NCBI GenBank assembly: GCA_021799405.1
Contig: JAJZAL010000140.1
Coordinates: 1-13,880, forward strand
DNA from: Acidobacteriota bacterium
GTDB taxonomy: Bacteria; Acidobacteriota; Terriglobia; Terriglobales; Acidobacteriaceae
DNA length: 13,880 nt
Reading direction: 5' to 3'
Part shown: positions 1 to 6,704 of the stretch, one piece after another
Numbering within the stretch: the stretch's first letter is position 1
How the letters are laid out: each line of letters opens with the position of its first letter
Notes under the pieces: generated by a model
Seen by the model: the letters and a program-made list of their open reading frames with translations, nothing else
The model's database searches: none
What the model was told of the DNA's origin: nothing
Program-made: the position numbers and the translations under genes

Positions 1-1
1 T

Positions 2-769
2 CTCTCCCTTCGCCTCATCCGCGAGATTCACGAGGTGCTCCTGGCCAAGGGGCGCGGCAGCCACGCACAGCCGGGACAATTCAGAAAAAGCCAGAACTGG
101 ATCGGCGGCAGCCGGCCCGGTAACGCGGCGTACGTTCCACCTCCGCCTGAATATGTCACGGACTGCATGGGCCAATTGGAGACCTTCATCCATCAAGAGG
201 GCTCATCGTTGCCCCTGCTGATCAAGGCCGGGCTTGTACATGCACAGTTCGAATCGATCCATCCTTTCCTGGACGGCAATGGCAGAGTCGGCAGGCTACT
301 CATCACCTTCATGCTTTGTGCCGAGGAGGTGCTGCGCGAACCCGTTCTCTATCTCAGCCTCTTCTTCAAAAAGCATCGGCGTCTCTACTATGACCGGCTC
401 AATGAAACGCGAGAAAGCGAGGGCTGGAGGGCGTGGCTCGACTTCTTCCTGCAAGGTGTCCGCGACACCGCAAATCAGGCGGCGCGAACGGCCGGCAACA
501 TCGACAAACTCTTCAATACGGACAAGGAAAAGATCGAACGCTTCGGCCGCGGCGCAGCTTCTGCGCTCCTGATCTATAGGTATGCCCAGGCCAACCCGCT
601 TTTCTCAATCAGGAACGCGGCCCGCGAGATGAAGGTAAGTTTTCCAACCGCATCCGCGGCGGTGGATCGCATGATTGAAGCCGGGATCCTGCGGGAGTCC
701 AGCGGAAAACGAAGAGGCCGCCTGTTTCTCTACGGCAGTTACCTCGACATTCTCAACCGGGAATTCTAG
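2..769 (+). CDS. Fic-family protein (AMP-transferase), 5'-truncated by window edge
   Basis: Fic enzymes usually transfer AMP from ATP to a hydroxyl side chain of a target protein. The frame is open from base 2, so the real start lies outside the window; the internal GTG at 35 is not a convincing start. The canonical active-site motif HPFLDGNGRVGR is encoded at 260-295, with the catalytic His codon at 260-262. The segment upstream (GxFRxSQNWIGG, then PPPP) is the usual lead-in of this family. After the Fic core, the last approximately 80 residues look like a winged helix-turn-helix (SIRNAAREMKVSFPTASAAV), as in Fic proteins of about 370 residues, so roughly 110-130 N-terminal residues are missing. 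The inhibitory helix [ST]xxxE[GN] would lie in that missing part, so its regulation cannot be judged. No antitoxin-like gene follows. Family assignment is firm; the target is unknown. Confidence 0.93.
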   Translation, partial: LSLRLIREIHEVLLAKGRGSHAQPGQFRKSQNWIGGSRPGNAAYVPPPPEYVTDCMGQLETFIHQEGSSLPLLIKAGLVHAQFESIHPFLDGNGRVGRLLITFMLCAEEVLREPVLYLSLFFKKHRRLYYDRLNETRESEGWRAWLDFFLQGVRDTANQAARTAGNIDKLFNTDKEKIERFGRGAASALLIYRYAQANPLFSIRNAAREMKVSFPTASAAVDRMIEAGILRESSGKRRGRLFLYGSYLDILNREF

Positions 770-1168
770 GCGGGAAGACACTGAAGAGGTTCGTGTCTGA
801 TCATGCCCAAACCGATGATGAGGTTTTTCGAAGAAAAGCTGCGTACCAGGCTTTTGTTGAAAAACAAGCGAGGCGGCTTGGCTGGCTCGCCTGCGAAAGG
901 CGAAGACTCTTCAAAGATCAACGTCTCGCTGATACACCTAGGATCTTTATCAATGGCCCGAATTTGAGCGAAGGCGTTTCGTAATGCGTCAATTCGTTGG
1001 CCTGCAGCGGAATGCGCCACAGATATGCCCTAGTTCTCATGTCTGTTTTAGATCGGGTACCCTTTCGATTAAAAACCTACACTGTCTGAGAGCATCGATG
1101 GAAGCAGCGCCACTTGCACGGGCACGACAAAGCAGCCAAAGAAACAAGCAAAAAAGGTTGGATCTACC
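770..1168. other. Intergenic stretch with a decayed or small ORF, no confident gene
   Basis: Between the Fic gene and the PepSY gene I see no gene I can name. It contains copy A of a diverged direct repeat (812-933). A 54-codon frame at 803-967 (ATG, with a weak AAGAGG about 13 bases upstream) and a 63-codon GTG frame at 793-984 overlap there. Comparison with copy B suggests these are two halves of one frame split by an indel. From about 985 to 1168 nothing beyond the probable leader of the PepSY gene is visible. Confidence 0.5.
812..933 (+). repeat. Diverged direct repeat, copy A (apparently frameshifted small ORF)
   Basis: This segment matches 2467-2592 in the same orientation. The best block is CTGCGTACCAGGCTTT at 839-854, followed by GTTGAAAAACA; similarity continues with scattered substitutions and compensating single-base indels to GCTGAT/GCCGAT. 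Translated, the first half reads RRKAAYQAFVEKQA, paralleling RRKTAYQALVEKHA of copy B. The second half matches copy B only in another frame: PAKGEDSSKINVS here against PAEAGDPSEVSIA there. This points to a frameshift around 875-890 and suggests copy A is broken. The parent gene is not recognised. Confidence 0.6.
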
Positions 1169-2266
1169 ATGCTTGGAGCGCAGTTCCAAATACAAAACTC
1201 CGGTAGTCGTGTACATTTCCATTTGTTTAGACTCCATCGCATCAGCGGTGTAGCTGTGGGATTGCTTCTGTTGATTCTCGGAGTCAGCGGAAGCGTAATG
1301 GCGTTCTCAGGCGAAATTGATAGCCTGCTACATCCCAGTCTCTTCAAGGTAGTTCCCAAAGGTCAGCCTCTGTCGTTGAGCCAACTCGCAAGCAGTGCAG
1401 CATCAGTGTTGCACGCTGGAGAGTCCATTGACACTTGTTTGCCTTCGACTAGAGCAGATACTTCTTACTCATTCATTGTTTTCAAAGCGCACCATCGTAT
1501 TTCTCGGCAGATATTTGTAGACCAGTATACGGGCCGGGTGCTGGGCAGCCTTAGTGCGGTTCGGTTTACATCCATCATGAAGGCACTGCATTTGATTGCA
1601 GGAGGGCTGGGTTGTTCGTCAATCATCTTGGTTTTTCTGGTGCTCAGTGGACTTTATTTGTGGTGGCCGCGCAAACAAATCAAAATAAGTCTATCCGGAA
1701 ATGTGCAGCGCCTTTCCTTCGAACTTCATAACGCTACCGGTTTCTTCGCGTCTTTGTTTCTGTTTCTTTTTGCGGTCACCGGCATCTACATGGTATTTGG
1801 CCCTCCATCGTACGCAATCACCAGCAAGCCGGTAAAGCAGCCCGCTTTTTCAACGCCACAAGTTGGTCTCAAACCAGTTTCACTCGACCTTGTAGCCAGC
1901 GCTGCAAAAAATAGATTGCCGGGAGCGACCGTCCTGTGGATCGTTATTCCGCGCCAGTCGAGTGAAGCTTACTTCGTCAAGATGAGATTTCCCGAAGATC
2001 GTTCTGACAATGGCAGCAGCGGTGTCTGGATTAGTCAATTTTCTGGCAAAGTCCTTGCCGTTGCCAACTCGCGCGCAATTCCATTGGGAAACAAACTTCA
2101 GACTATTAGCCGGGTCATTCACACAGGTGCTGTTTTTGGAAAAGGGGGCAGAGCATTCGCCGCATTTATGTCACTTATTCTTGTTCTACAGATAGTGACA
2201 GGCCTCCATATGTGGTGGAATAGACGCAGAAGAAAGGCGCCACCCGCCTCGGCCTCGCAACCTTAA
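1169..2266 (+). CDS. PepSY-associated transmembrane protein
   Basis: A 365-residue inner-membrane protein of the PepSY_TM (PiuB/FoxB-like) family. Members are often linked to ferric-siderophore reduction or metal uptake. TM helices are visible near residues 26-47, 141-166, 190-211 and 329-348. Family hallmarks are RLHRISG before TM1, a PepSY-type strand DQYTGRVLG near 118-126, SGLYLWWP ending TM2, ELHNATG before TM3, and TGLHMWWNRRRR at the C-terminus. The membrane-flanking His residues (H23, H141, H187, and in HTG and GLH near the end) are the likely heme or metal ligands. The start at 1169 has AAAAGG about 10 bases upstream and places the first helix correctly. It stands alone: no TonB-dependent receptor or iron regulator is adjacent. 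Its base composition is lower in GC (1441-1500 is 42%, against 65% at 541-600 in the Fic gene), which suggests separate ancestry. The family is confident; the substrate is inferred only. Confidence 0.88.
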   Translation: MLGAQFQIQNSGSRVHFHLFRLHRISGVAVGLLLLILGVSGSVMAFSGEIDSLLHPSLFKVVPKGQPLSLSQLASSAASVLHAGESIDTCLPSTRADTSYSFIVFKAHHRISRQIFVDQYTGRVLGSLSAVRFTSIMKALHLIAGGLGCSSIILVFLVLSGLYLWWPRKQIKISLSGNVQRLSFELHNATGFFASLFLFLFAVTGIYMVFGPPSYAITSKPVKQPAFSTPQVGLKPVSLDLVASAAKNRLPGATVLWIVIPRQSSEAYFVKMRFPEDRSDNGSSGVWISQFSGKVLAVANSRAIPLGNKLQTISRVIHTGAVFGKGGRAFAAFMSLILVLQIVTGLHMWWNRRRRKAPPASASQP

Positions 2267-2466
2267 CGAGTGTTGCCTTCACTGCAGCAGCTTCCAGACT
2301 CAACTCCAAATCGGTGCACTGACATGGTTCCGGCCGGTTCTTCGGCAACTCGGATCCAATGTGAGTTGGCTCACTGCACTGCCTAAAGAGTCGAGTGTTC
2401 GCTGCTACAGCCCGTTAAAAGCGATAACAGTTAAATGAATCGGCCTGCTTGGGAGAGAGTACAGGG

Positions 2467-2592
2467 CCGATGATCGGAGCTTTCGAAAGAAGAAAAACTG
2501 CGTACCAGGCTTTAGTTGAAAAACATGCGGGCCGGCCCAACCCGGTCCTACCGGCGGAAGCCGGAGACCCTTCTGAGGTCAGCATCGCCGAT
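2467..2592 (+). repeat. Diverged direct repeat, copy B
   Basis: This is the second copy of the sequence at 812-933, separated from it by about 1.5 kb holding the PepSY gene. Here the frame RRKTAYQALVEKHAGRP continues unbroken through PAEAGDPSEVSIADDG to a stop at 2626-2628. That gives a possible 52-residue product from the ATG at 2470. No clear Shine-Dalgarno precedes that ATG, so it may instead be the tail of a lost longer gene. Function not recognised. Confidence 0.55.
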
Positions 2593-2628
2593 GATGGGGC
2601 AGGAACCCGGGTTTCAGTGGACGAGTGA
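2470..2628 (+). CDS. Possible small protein (52 aa) or gene remnant, unknown function
   Basis: This short frame is carried by repeat copy B. It encodes a basic N-terminal half (FERRKTAYQALVEKHAGRP) and an acidic C-terminal half rich in D, E, G and S. Protein-level similarity with copy A persists across an apparent frameshift there, with conservative changes such as K/E, I/V and S/N. This suggests the sequence was once under coding selection. Against a functional gene: no good ribosome site, no domain I recognise, and surroundings that look decayed. Confidence 0.25.
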   Translation: MIGAFERRKTAYQALVEKHAGRPNPVLPAEAGDPSEVSIADDGAGTRVSVDE

Positions 2629-2829
2629 CTCAGCGATGGCACGCTCATTGAGGTTTGCACTGGATTCAGAAGCCGTAGCTGGCGAAGAGACCGTTACCGA
2701 CACCGATCCACTGACCGATCACGGTTTCTGGTCGAGTTGTCCCGAAGCCCGATTGGCTCGGATCCAAACAGATGCCTGGGACTGAGTCATAATTTCGTTG
2801 TGCGAGCAAGCCGCGTCCATCAACGGGTC

Positions 2830-3234
2830 TCAGGCTGGCAGAAGATTCTCACGCTTCAATAGCGCGACAACGCGTTCCCTGATCTCGTCCCGCGTCTGGC
2901 GGACAACTTCGATGCCCTGACCCTTCGGGTCGGGAAGCGGCCAGTCATCGCGACCAACCCCTGGAACATAGGGACATTCATCACCGCAACCCATCGTGAT
3001 GAGCATATAGGCGCCCTTAGCCAGCTCTGCCGTCAGCTTTTGCGGTTTAGCCGCGCTCAGGTCAATCCCGAGCTCACGCATCGCACCCACAACGACAGGG
3101 TGAACATGCTCGGCGGGCTGAGTCCCTGCTGAAATGGCATGCGCCCTGGACGGATCGACGTATTGATTGAACAGAGCGGCCGACATTTGGGACCGCCCCG
3201 CATTGTGAATGCAGGCAAAGATGAATTTGCGCAT
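2830..3234 (-). CDS. arsC: Arsenate reductase, thioredoxin-coupled type
   Basis: This 134-residue protein of the low-molecular-weight tyrosine phosphatase fold would reduce arsenate to arsenite in the cytoplasm. The phosphate-binding loop with nucleophile Cys8 is CIHNAGRS (residues 8-15). A second redox pair sits in MGCGDECP (Cys83 and Cys87), where the S. aureus pI258 ArsC family has Cys82/Cys89. The general-acid Asp is in LPDPKG (Asp102). This three-cysteine layout marks the thioredoxin-linked relay rather than a phosphatase. It is the last gene of the leftward arsM-arsC-arsC run, 33 bases after the previous stop, with AGGAA about 8 bases before its ATG. The HN-A-GRS loop differs from the TGNSARS loop of its neighbour, so the two are not recent duplicates. 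Confidence 0.93.
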   Translation of the reverse strand: MRKFIFACIHNAGRSQMSAALFNQYVDPSRAHAISAGTQPAEHVHPVVVGAMRELGIDLSAAKPQKLTAELAKGAYMLITMGCGDECPYVPGVGRDDWPLPDPKGQGIEVVRQTRDEIRERVVALLKRENLLPA

Positions 3235-3267
3235 GATAGATTCCTGATGCCTTCCGCGTGAAGGGGT

Positions 3268-3759
3268 TTATTGACGGCCAATCTCGTCGATATTCCGTTG
3301 AAGCGCCATCTGGTCAAGAGAAGAAAGCGGGAGCGACAGGAAGAGGCTGATCCTCCGTTCGAGGATCGAAAAAGCCTCCCGGAAAGCACGGTCGATCTCT
3401 TCTCGGGTGCCGACTACGGAAGCCGGGTCCGGCACACCCCAGTGAGCGGTCATCGGTTGACCAGGCCACACCGGACATATCTCTTTTGCGGCGTTGTCGC
3501 ACACGGTGAAAACGAAGTCCAGGTGAGGCGCCCCCGGTCCCGAAAACTCATCCCAGGATTTGCTACGCAATCCTTCAGTAGGAAGCGAGGCAGATTGCAC
3601 CTGGCGAATCGCCTCCGGGCGCACAAACCCTGCAGGATGGCTTCCTGCGCTGTACGCGGTGAAAATGGGAGAGCCCTTCCGGTTCATGATTGCTTCGGCC
3701 ATGATCGAGCGCGCCGAGTTCCCTGTGCAGAGAAACAGGACGTTGTAGCGCGATTTCAT
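3268..3759 (-). CDS. arsC: Second arsenate reductase (low-molecular-weight phosphatase family)
   Basis: A 163-residue ArsC-like protein. The P-loop is CTGNSARS near the N-terminus (LFLCTGNSARS), with further Cys residues in VCDNAAKEICP, followed by WPGQPMTAHWGVPDP with the general-acid Asp. The VCDN...CPxWPG signature is typical of bacterial arsenate reductases found in ars operons. I chose the ATG at 3759 because AGGGAGAG lies just upstream and MKSRYNVLFLC is the usual family start. An in-frame ATG at 3795 would add 12 residues and overlap the arsM stop as ATGA, so coupling from that codon is possible. It lies directly after arsM and before the other arsC. The function is well supported by family and context; the electron donor is not evident from sequence. 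Confidence 0.9.
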   Translation of the reverse strand: MKSRYNVLFLCTGNSARSIMAEAIMNRKGSPIFTAYSAGSHPAGFVRPEAIRQVQSASLPTEGLRSKSWDEFSGPGAPHLDFVFTVCDNAAKEICPVWPGQPMTAHWGVPDPASVVGTREEIDRAFREAFSILERRISLFLSLPLSSLDQMALQRNIDEIGRQ

Positions 3760-3791
3760 CGATTCTCTCCCTGATTTCCACTCGTTCCGTA

Positions 3792-4685
3792 TCATGCGGC
3801 TGTTTCTGCGGACGGCATGACCGCATACACCTTGACGCTGGCGGCGGCGCTATTGACGTCGAATTGAGAAAGCAGCTCTTTCAGCTCATCATGGAAGGCG
3901 ACGTTGGGCTCGGAAGGAGAACAGCAGGAGCCACCTACGATTTCGAATGGACTCTCTTTCTCCATCGCCGGTGAACAGCAGCCGCTCTGGTTTTCTGCCT
4001 TGGCGTAAGCGTTGAGGTCGGCGCCGCTATCAACGATCTCCACATGCTGGAACCCAGCGGCGAGCAGCCCATCGCGGTACTCCTCGATCCGAATGGCCCC
4101 GCCGATGCAGCCCACATAGGCTGCGAGACTGTTCGCAATTGCTTCAGGAAGCTCGCCTTTGAGGGCGATGTCACTGGCCGCCAGCCTGCCACCCGGCTTC
4201 AGAACTCGCGCGATTTCGCGAAAAACAGAGAACTTGTCAGGAGCCAGGTTGATCACGCAGTTGCTGATGACACAATCCACCGAGGAGTCTGTCAAAGGCA
4301 GCTGGTCGATCGTAGCCAGGTGAAATTGGACGTTCTCGTAGCCGCCCTTAAGAGCATTGGCCTGAGCCCGCTCGATCATCGCAGGCGTCATGTCGATTCC
4401 AATCGCCTTTCCTGACGGCCCAACCAGCTTTGAAGCGAGGAACACATCCAGGCCACCGCCCGAGCCGAGATCGACGACAACTTCCCCCGGCCTGATCGAT
4501 GCAATTGCCGTAGGATTTCCGCATGAGAGTCCCATATTGGCCTCTGCCGGAATCGAAGCCAGTTCCTCCGTGGTGTACCCGAATGCCTCCGCTACCGACT
4601 TGACGCCGGGGTGTTCGCTTGAAAGTGAGCTCTCCGCAACGGCACCATACTTCGACCGCACAGATTCCAGTAATTGATCCGCCAT
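3792..4685 (-). CDS. arsM: Arsenite S-adenosylmethionine methyltransferase
   Basis: A 297-residue class I methyltransferase that methylates As(III), giving volatile or exportable methylarsenicals. The SAM-binding motif [16 protein letters not shown] lies at about residues 70-85, and GIDMT at 96-100. The three As(III)-coordinating Cys of ArsM enzymes correspond to Cys55 (MGLSCGNP), Cys143 (ISNCVINL) and Cys193 (YVGCIGG). The C-terminal part carries two extra Cys pairs, GCCSP (236-237) and SCCSP (254-255). The start at 4685 is preceded by GGAGAGG. The frame stays open upstream to 5291, but only as the antisense of arsR, so that extension was rejected. It is the first gene of the leftward ars operon, divergent from arsR, and its stop abuts arsC. 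Confidence 0.95.
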   Translation of the reverse strand: MADQLLESVRSKYGAVAESSLSSEHPGVKSVAEAFGYTTEELASIPAEANMGLSCGNPTAIASIRPGEVVVDLGSGGGLDVFLASKLVGPSGKAIGIDMTPAMIERAQANALKGGYENVQFHLATIDQLPLTDSSVDCVISNCVINLAPDKFSVFREIARVLKPGGRLAASDIALKGELPEAIANSLAAYVGCIGGAIRIEEYRDGLLAAGFQHVEIVDSGADLNAYAKAENQSGCCSPAMEKESPFEIVGGSCCSPSEPNVAFHDELKELLSQFDVNSAAASVKVYAVMPSAETAA

Positions 4686-4713
4686 CACCTCTCCGATCGT
4701 ATCTGCTAAGTCA

Positions 4714-4742
4714 AATGTATTCTCGATGTACACATTCGTCAA
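4714..4742 (-). promoter_or_regulatory. Putative sigma70 promoter of arsM-arsC-arsC
   Basis: On the minus strand, TTGACG (4742-4737) and TACATT (4719-4714) are separated by exactly 17 bases, a good sigma70 arrangement. Transcription would begin about 4707, leaving a leader of roughly 20 bases with the GGAGAGG ribosome site. The -35 box lies inside the inverted repeat proposed as the ArsR operator. Confidence 0.6.
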
Positions 4743-4754
4743 TACGGATATAAT
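4727..4754 (+). promoter_or_regulatory. Putative arsR promoter giving a leaderless mRNA
   Basis: A perfect -10 box TATAAT lies at 4749-4754, with a weaker -35 TGTACA (4727-4732, four of six matches) 16 bases upstream. The -10 box ends only six bases before the arsR ATG at 4761. The transcription start should therefore fall on or next to the A of the start codon, leaving no room for a Shine-Dalgarno; none is present. Confidence 0.6.
4734..4749. promoter_or_regulatory. Candidate ArsR operator shared by both divergent promoters
   Basis: ATTCGT-CAAT-ACGGAT is an inverted repeat with five of six arm positions matching. It overlaps the -35 of the arsM promoter and touches the -10 of the arsR promoter. 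One bound ArsR dimer could therefore silence both operons. A second, weaker inverted pair AATGT/ACATT (4714-4718 and 4732-4736) lies next to it. ArsR-family operators are commonly short inverted repeats in such positions; binding here is inferred. Confidence 0.45.
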
Positions 4755-4760
4755 AGTGCT

Positions 4761-5180
4761 ATGGCACGAAGACGGAAACCGTTTGATATCGAGCGGTTCT
4801 TTCAGGCCCTGGGAGACAAGACTCGCCTTCGGCTGCTGAACCTCATGGACGACCAGGAAATCTGTGTCTGCTATTTCGTGGAGATCCTTGGCCAGCCTCA
4901 GCCCAAGATTTCGCGTCATCTGGCCTACCTGCGCAACGCGGGGGTCGTCACGGCTCGACGCGAAGGCAAGTGGATGCACTATCGCATCGTGATGCCGCCC
5001 AACGCCGGCGCCGCCAGGATTCTCCAAGAGATTCTCGCCTGGTTGAAGGAAGAGAAATCCATGCAGTCCGATCGTTCTCGACTGACGCATGCCTGCTGTG
5101 CACCGGAGAAATTCGTTGCCTTGCAGGGAGCCCCGCAGCCCGTCGCGATTGAAATGAGTCCTGCTTTCGCGTCGAAGTAA
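4761..5180 (+). CDS. arsR: ArsR-family As(III)-responsive repressor
   Basis: A 139-residue winged-helix repressor that should release DNA on binding arsenite. The ArsR fold runs from [17 protein letters not shown] (residues 13-29) through the recognition helix [17 protein letters not shown] to the wing [11 protein letters not shown]. The classic metal-site motif is present as ICVC (Cys35 and Cys37), equivalent to ELCVCDL of E. coli ArsR. It also has a long C-terminal tail with an adjacent Cys pair, HACCAPEKF (Cys112-Cys113), like the tail site of Acidithiobacillus-type ArsRs. The ATG at 4761 is the only possible start, since in-frame stops (TAA, TAG) lie immediately upstream. It has no ribosome site. 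It heads the rightward operon and diverges from arsM. Confidence 0.95.
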   Translation: MARRRKPFDIERFFQALGDKTRLRLLNLMDDQEICVCYFVEILGQPQPKISRHLAYLRNAGVVTARREGKWMHYRIVMPPNAGAARILQEILAWLKEEKSMQSDRSRLTHACCAPEKFVALQGAPQPVAIEMSPAFASK

Positions 5181-5223
5181 ACGCAACGGAATCAAGGGAA
5201 GTTGAACTCCGGAGGAAGGCACA

Positions 5224-6312
5224 ATGGCAATCGCTCCAAAACGCCTGAATGTATTTGAGAGATATCTGACGGTCTGGGTTGGGCTCTGCATGATTGCCGG
5301 TCTTGCGCTGGGTAAGCTCTTTCCCGCGTTTGTGGATCAGCTTAGGGGCATGGAGTTCGGCAAAAACAGCCAGGTAAACGTACCCATTGCCATCCTGATC
5401 TGGCTCATGATCATTCCGATGATGATGAAGGTGGACTTCGGCGCAGTCCGCAATGTAGGCCAACGTCCACGTGGGCTATTGATAACGCTTTTAGTGAACT
5501 GGCTGGTGAAGCCGTTCTCGATGGCACTGATTGCCTGGGTGTTTTTCCGTCATATCTTTGGGGCCTGGATCAGTTCGGCGCAGGCTGACCAGTACATCGC
5601 CGGGTGCATTATTCTCGCCGCGGCGCCGTGTACGGCGATGGTGTTTGTTTGGAGCCATTTAACGGATGGAGATCCCGCGTACACGCTGGTGCAGGTTTCG
5701 GTCAACGATCTGATCATGCTTTTCCTGTTTGCCCCGATCGTTCGTTACCTCGTCAGCGGCGCATCGACTCTGGAAGTCCCCTTCATCGTGCTCCTCTATT
5801 CGGTCATCGCTTTTATCGTCATTCCCCTGACCGCCGGCGTGGCTCTCAGAATCTGGCTGACTCACGCTCACGGCAGAGAATGGTTCAACGAGGTCTTTCT
5901 TCCGAAATTCAGCCCGGTCACGATCGTGGCGTTGCTGGCAACGCTCGTTCTGATCTTCGGATTTCAGTCGGATAACATTCGGGGTCGCTATTTCGACGTA
6001 GTTCTGATCGCGATCCCGATTCTCATACAGGTATATTTCAACTCTTCGCTTGCTTACGGCCTCATGCGCTGGTTCAAAGTGCAGCACTCCGTCGCGGCTC
6101 CTGGTGCACTGATTGGCGCGAGCAATTTCTTCGAGCTGGCTGTCGCTACTGCCATTGCTCTATTTGGGCCCGGTTCCGGCGCGGCATTAGCCACTGTCGT
6201 AGGTGTTCTGGTCGAGGTCCCCGTAATGCTTTCAGTCTGCAATGCCTGCAATCGGACCAGACATTGGTTTCCGACAACCGATCCAGTCGTGAGCCGCGAA
6301 ACGGCTTCGTAG
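5224..6312 (+). CDS. acr3: ACR3-type arsenite efflux permease
   Basis: A 362-residue polytopic inner-membrane protein, about ten helices, that extrudes arsenite using the proton motive force. Hallmarks are [10 protein letters not shown] with Cys136, matching the essential helix-4 Cys (Cys129 of characterised Acr3), and [18 protein letters not shown] with Glu304, matching the essential late-helix Glu. [19 protein letters not shown] and VEVPVMLS are also family signatures. An additional CNACN (Cys339/342) lies near the C-terminus. The start at 5224 has GGAGGA seven bases upstream. It follows arsR by 43 bases and precedes the DUF2180 gene by 12 bases, so all three are probably co-transcribed. 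Such genes are often labelled arsB, although Acr3 is unrelated to E. coli ArsB. Confidence 0.95.
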   Translation: MAIAPKRLNVFERYLTVWVGLCMIAGLALGKLFPAFVDQLRGMEFGKNSQVNVPIAILIWLMIIPMMMKVDFGAVRNVGQRPRGLLITLLVNWLVKPFSMALIAWVFFRHIFGAWISSAQADQYIAGCIILAAAPCTAMVFVWSHLTDGDPAYTLVQVSVNDLIMLFLFAPIVRYLVSGASTLEVPFIVLLYSVIAFIVIPLTAGVALRIWLTHAHGREWFNEVFLPKFSPVTIVALLATLVLIFGFQSDNIRGRYFDVVLIAIPILIQVYFNSSLAYGLMRWFKVQHSVAAPGALIGASNFFELAVATAIALFGPGSGAALATVVGVLVEVPVMLSVCNACNRTRHWFPTTDPVVSRETAS

Positions 6313-6324
6313 CAGGAGGATGCC

Positions 6325-6573
6325 ATGGAATGCTATCAATGCCTGCAAGCTGGCGTTACCCGCGAAGCGGCCGGGCTGTGTCACCACTGTTCCGCCGCGC
6401 TCTGCGCAGACCACATTCGCGTTATCGAGGATCCTATTGAGCTAAGCCGACTTCTGGCGCCGAGTAACGAGCTTCCCAAGAGAGGACGCATTATGCTTTG
6501 TGACACCTGCAAGGCGGCGCTCGAACAACCGCTCGCGGGAGGGGGCGAGTTCGCATCGCACGCCCGCATGTAG
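6325..6573 (+). CDS. DUF2180 family Cys-rich zinc-ribbon-like protein
   Basis: An 82-residue cytosolic protein with paired metal ligands: Cys3/Cys6, Cys19/Cys22 with His20 and His21, Cys27/His30, and Cys59/Cys62. This layout resembles a small treble-clef or B-box-like zinc binder and matches the DUF2180 family, which I recall appearing beside ars genes. It has an excellent ribosome site (GGAGG just upstream of ATG) and begins 12 bases after acr3 stops, so it is made with the pump. No enzymatic residues are evident. Possible roles are arsenite chaperone, pump accessory or regulator, all inference. The last approximately 15 residues look disordered. Confidence 0.8.
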   Translation: MECYQCLQAGVTREAAGLCHHCSAALCADHIRVIEDPIELSRLLAPSNELPKRGRIMLCDTCKAALEQPLAGGGEFASHARM

Positions 6574-6704
6574 TCCAGTTTGCCCGAGCAGCGGATTACT
6601 GCCAAATCGTTCAGGGTGACAAGGAATGCGAAGCTTCCGGTCAAGAACAAAGGCTGGGTAGCCATTCGCAATCAAATGGCATGCTCCGGCGCAGATCGCG
6701 TCAA

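Larger units (their letters stand above)
2267..2829. other. Gene-poor region with repeat copy B and possible gene remnants
   Basis: This 563-base gap lies between the PepSY gene and the end of the leftward ars operon. It contains copy B of the direct repeat with a 52-codon frame (2470-2628). Downstream, in the same frame after its stop, comes LSDGTLIEVCTGFRSR (2629-2676), faintly resembling the DGTLIEAWA stretch of IS5-type transposases. Frames here are short, overlap one another and have no good ribosome sites. I read it as mostly decayed sequence. No terminator hairpin with a T-run was found at either flank. Confidence 0.45.

Noticed and set aside
404..421. TRESEG in the Fic protein matching the [ST]xxxE[GN] inhibitory-helix pattern
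   Set aside because: It lies just after the Fic core in the segment that normally reads xGDWxxWLxFFL, so the match is probably coincidental; the real inhibitory helix would be in the missing N-terminus or absent.
984..1253. 89-codon plus-strand frame overlapping the PepSY start
   Set aside because: No ribosome site, no family resemblance, and it overlaps the well-supported start of the PepSY protein.
3271..3774. Plus-strand open frame of 167 codons
   Set aside because: Antisense of the second arsC, which has clear catalytic motifs on the other strand.
4686..5291. N-terminal extension of the arsM frame by 202 codons
   Set aside because: It runs antisense through arsR, has no family similarity, and the ArsM start at 4685 has a ribosome site and the expected length.
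6574..6704. Search for a bidirectional terminator between convergent operons
   Set aside because: Only a short GGCT/AGCC hairpin (6652-6663) and a 5-bp GCGTC/GACGC pair at the permease 3' end were seen, neither with a convincing T-run.
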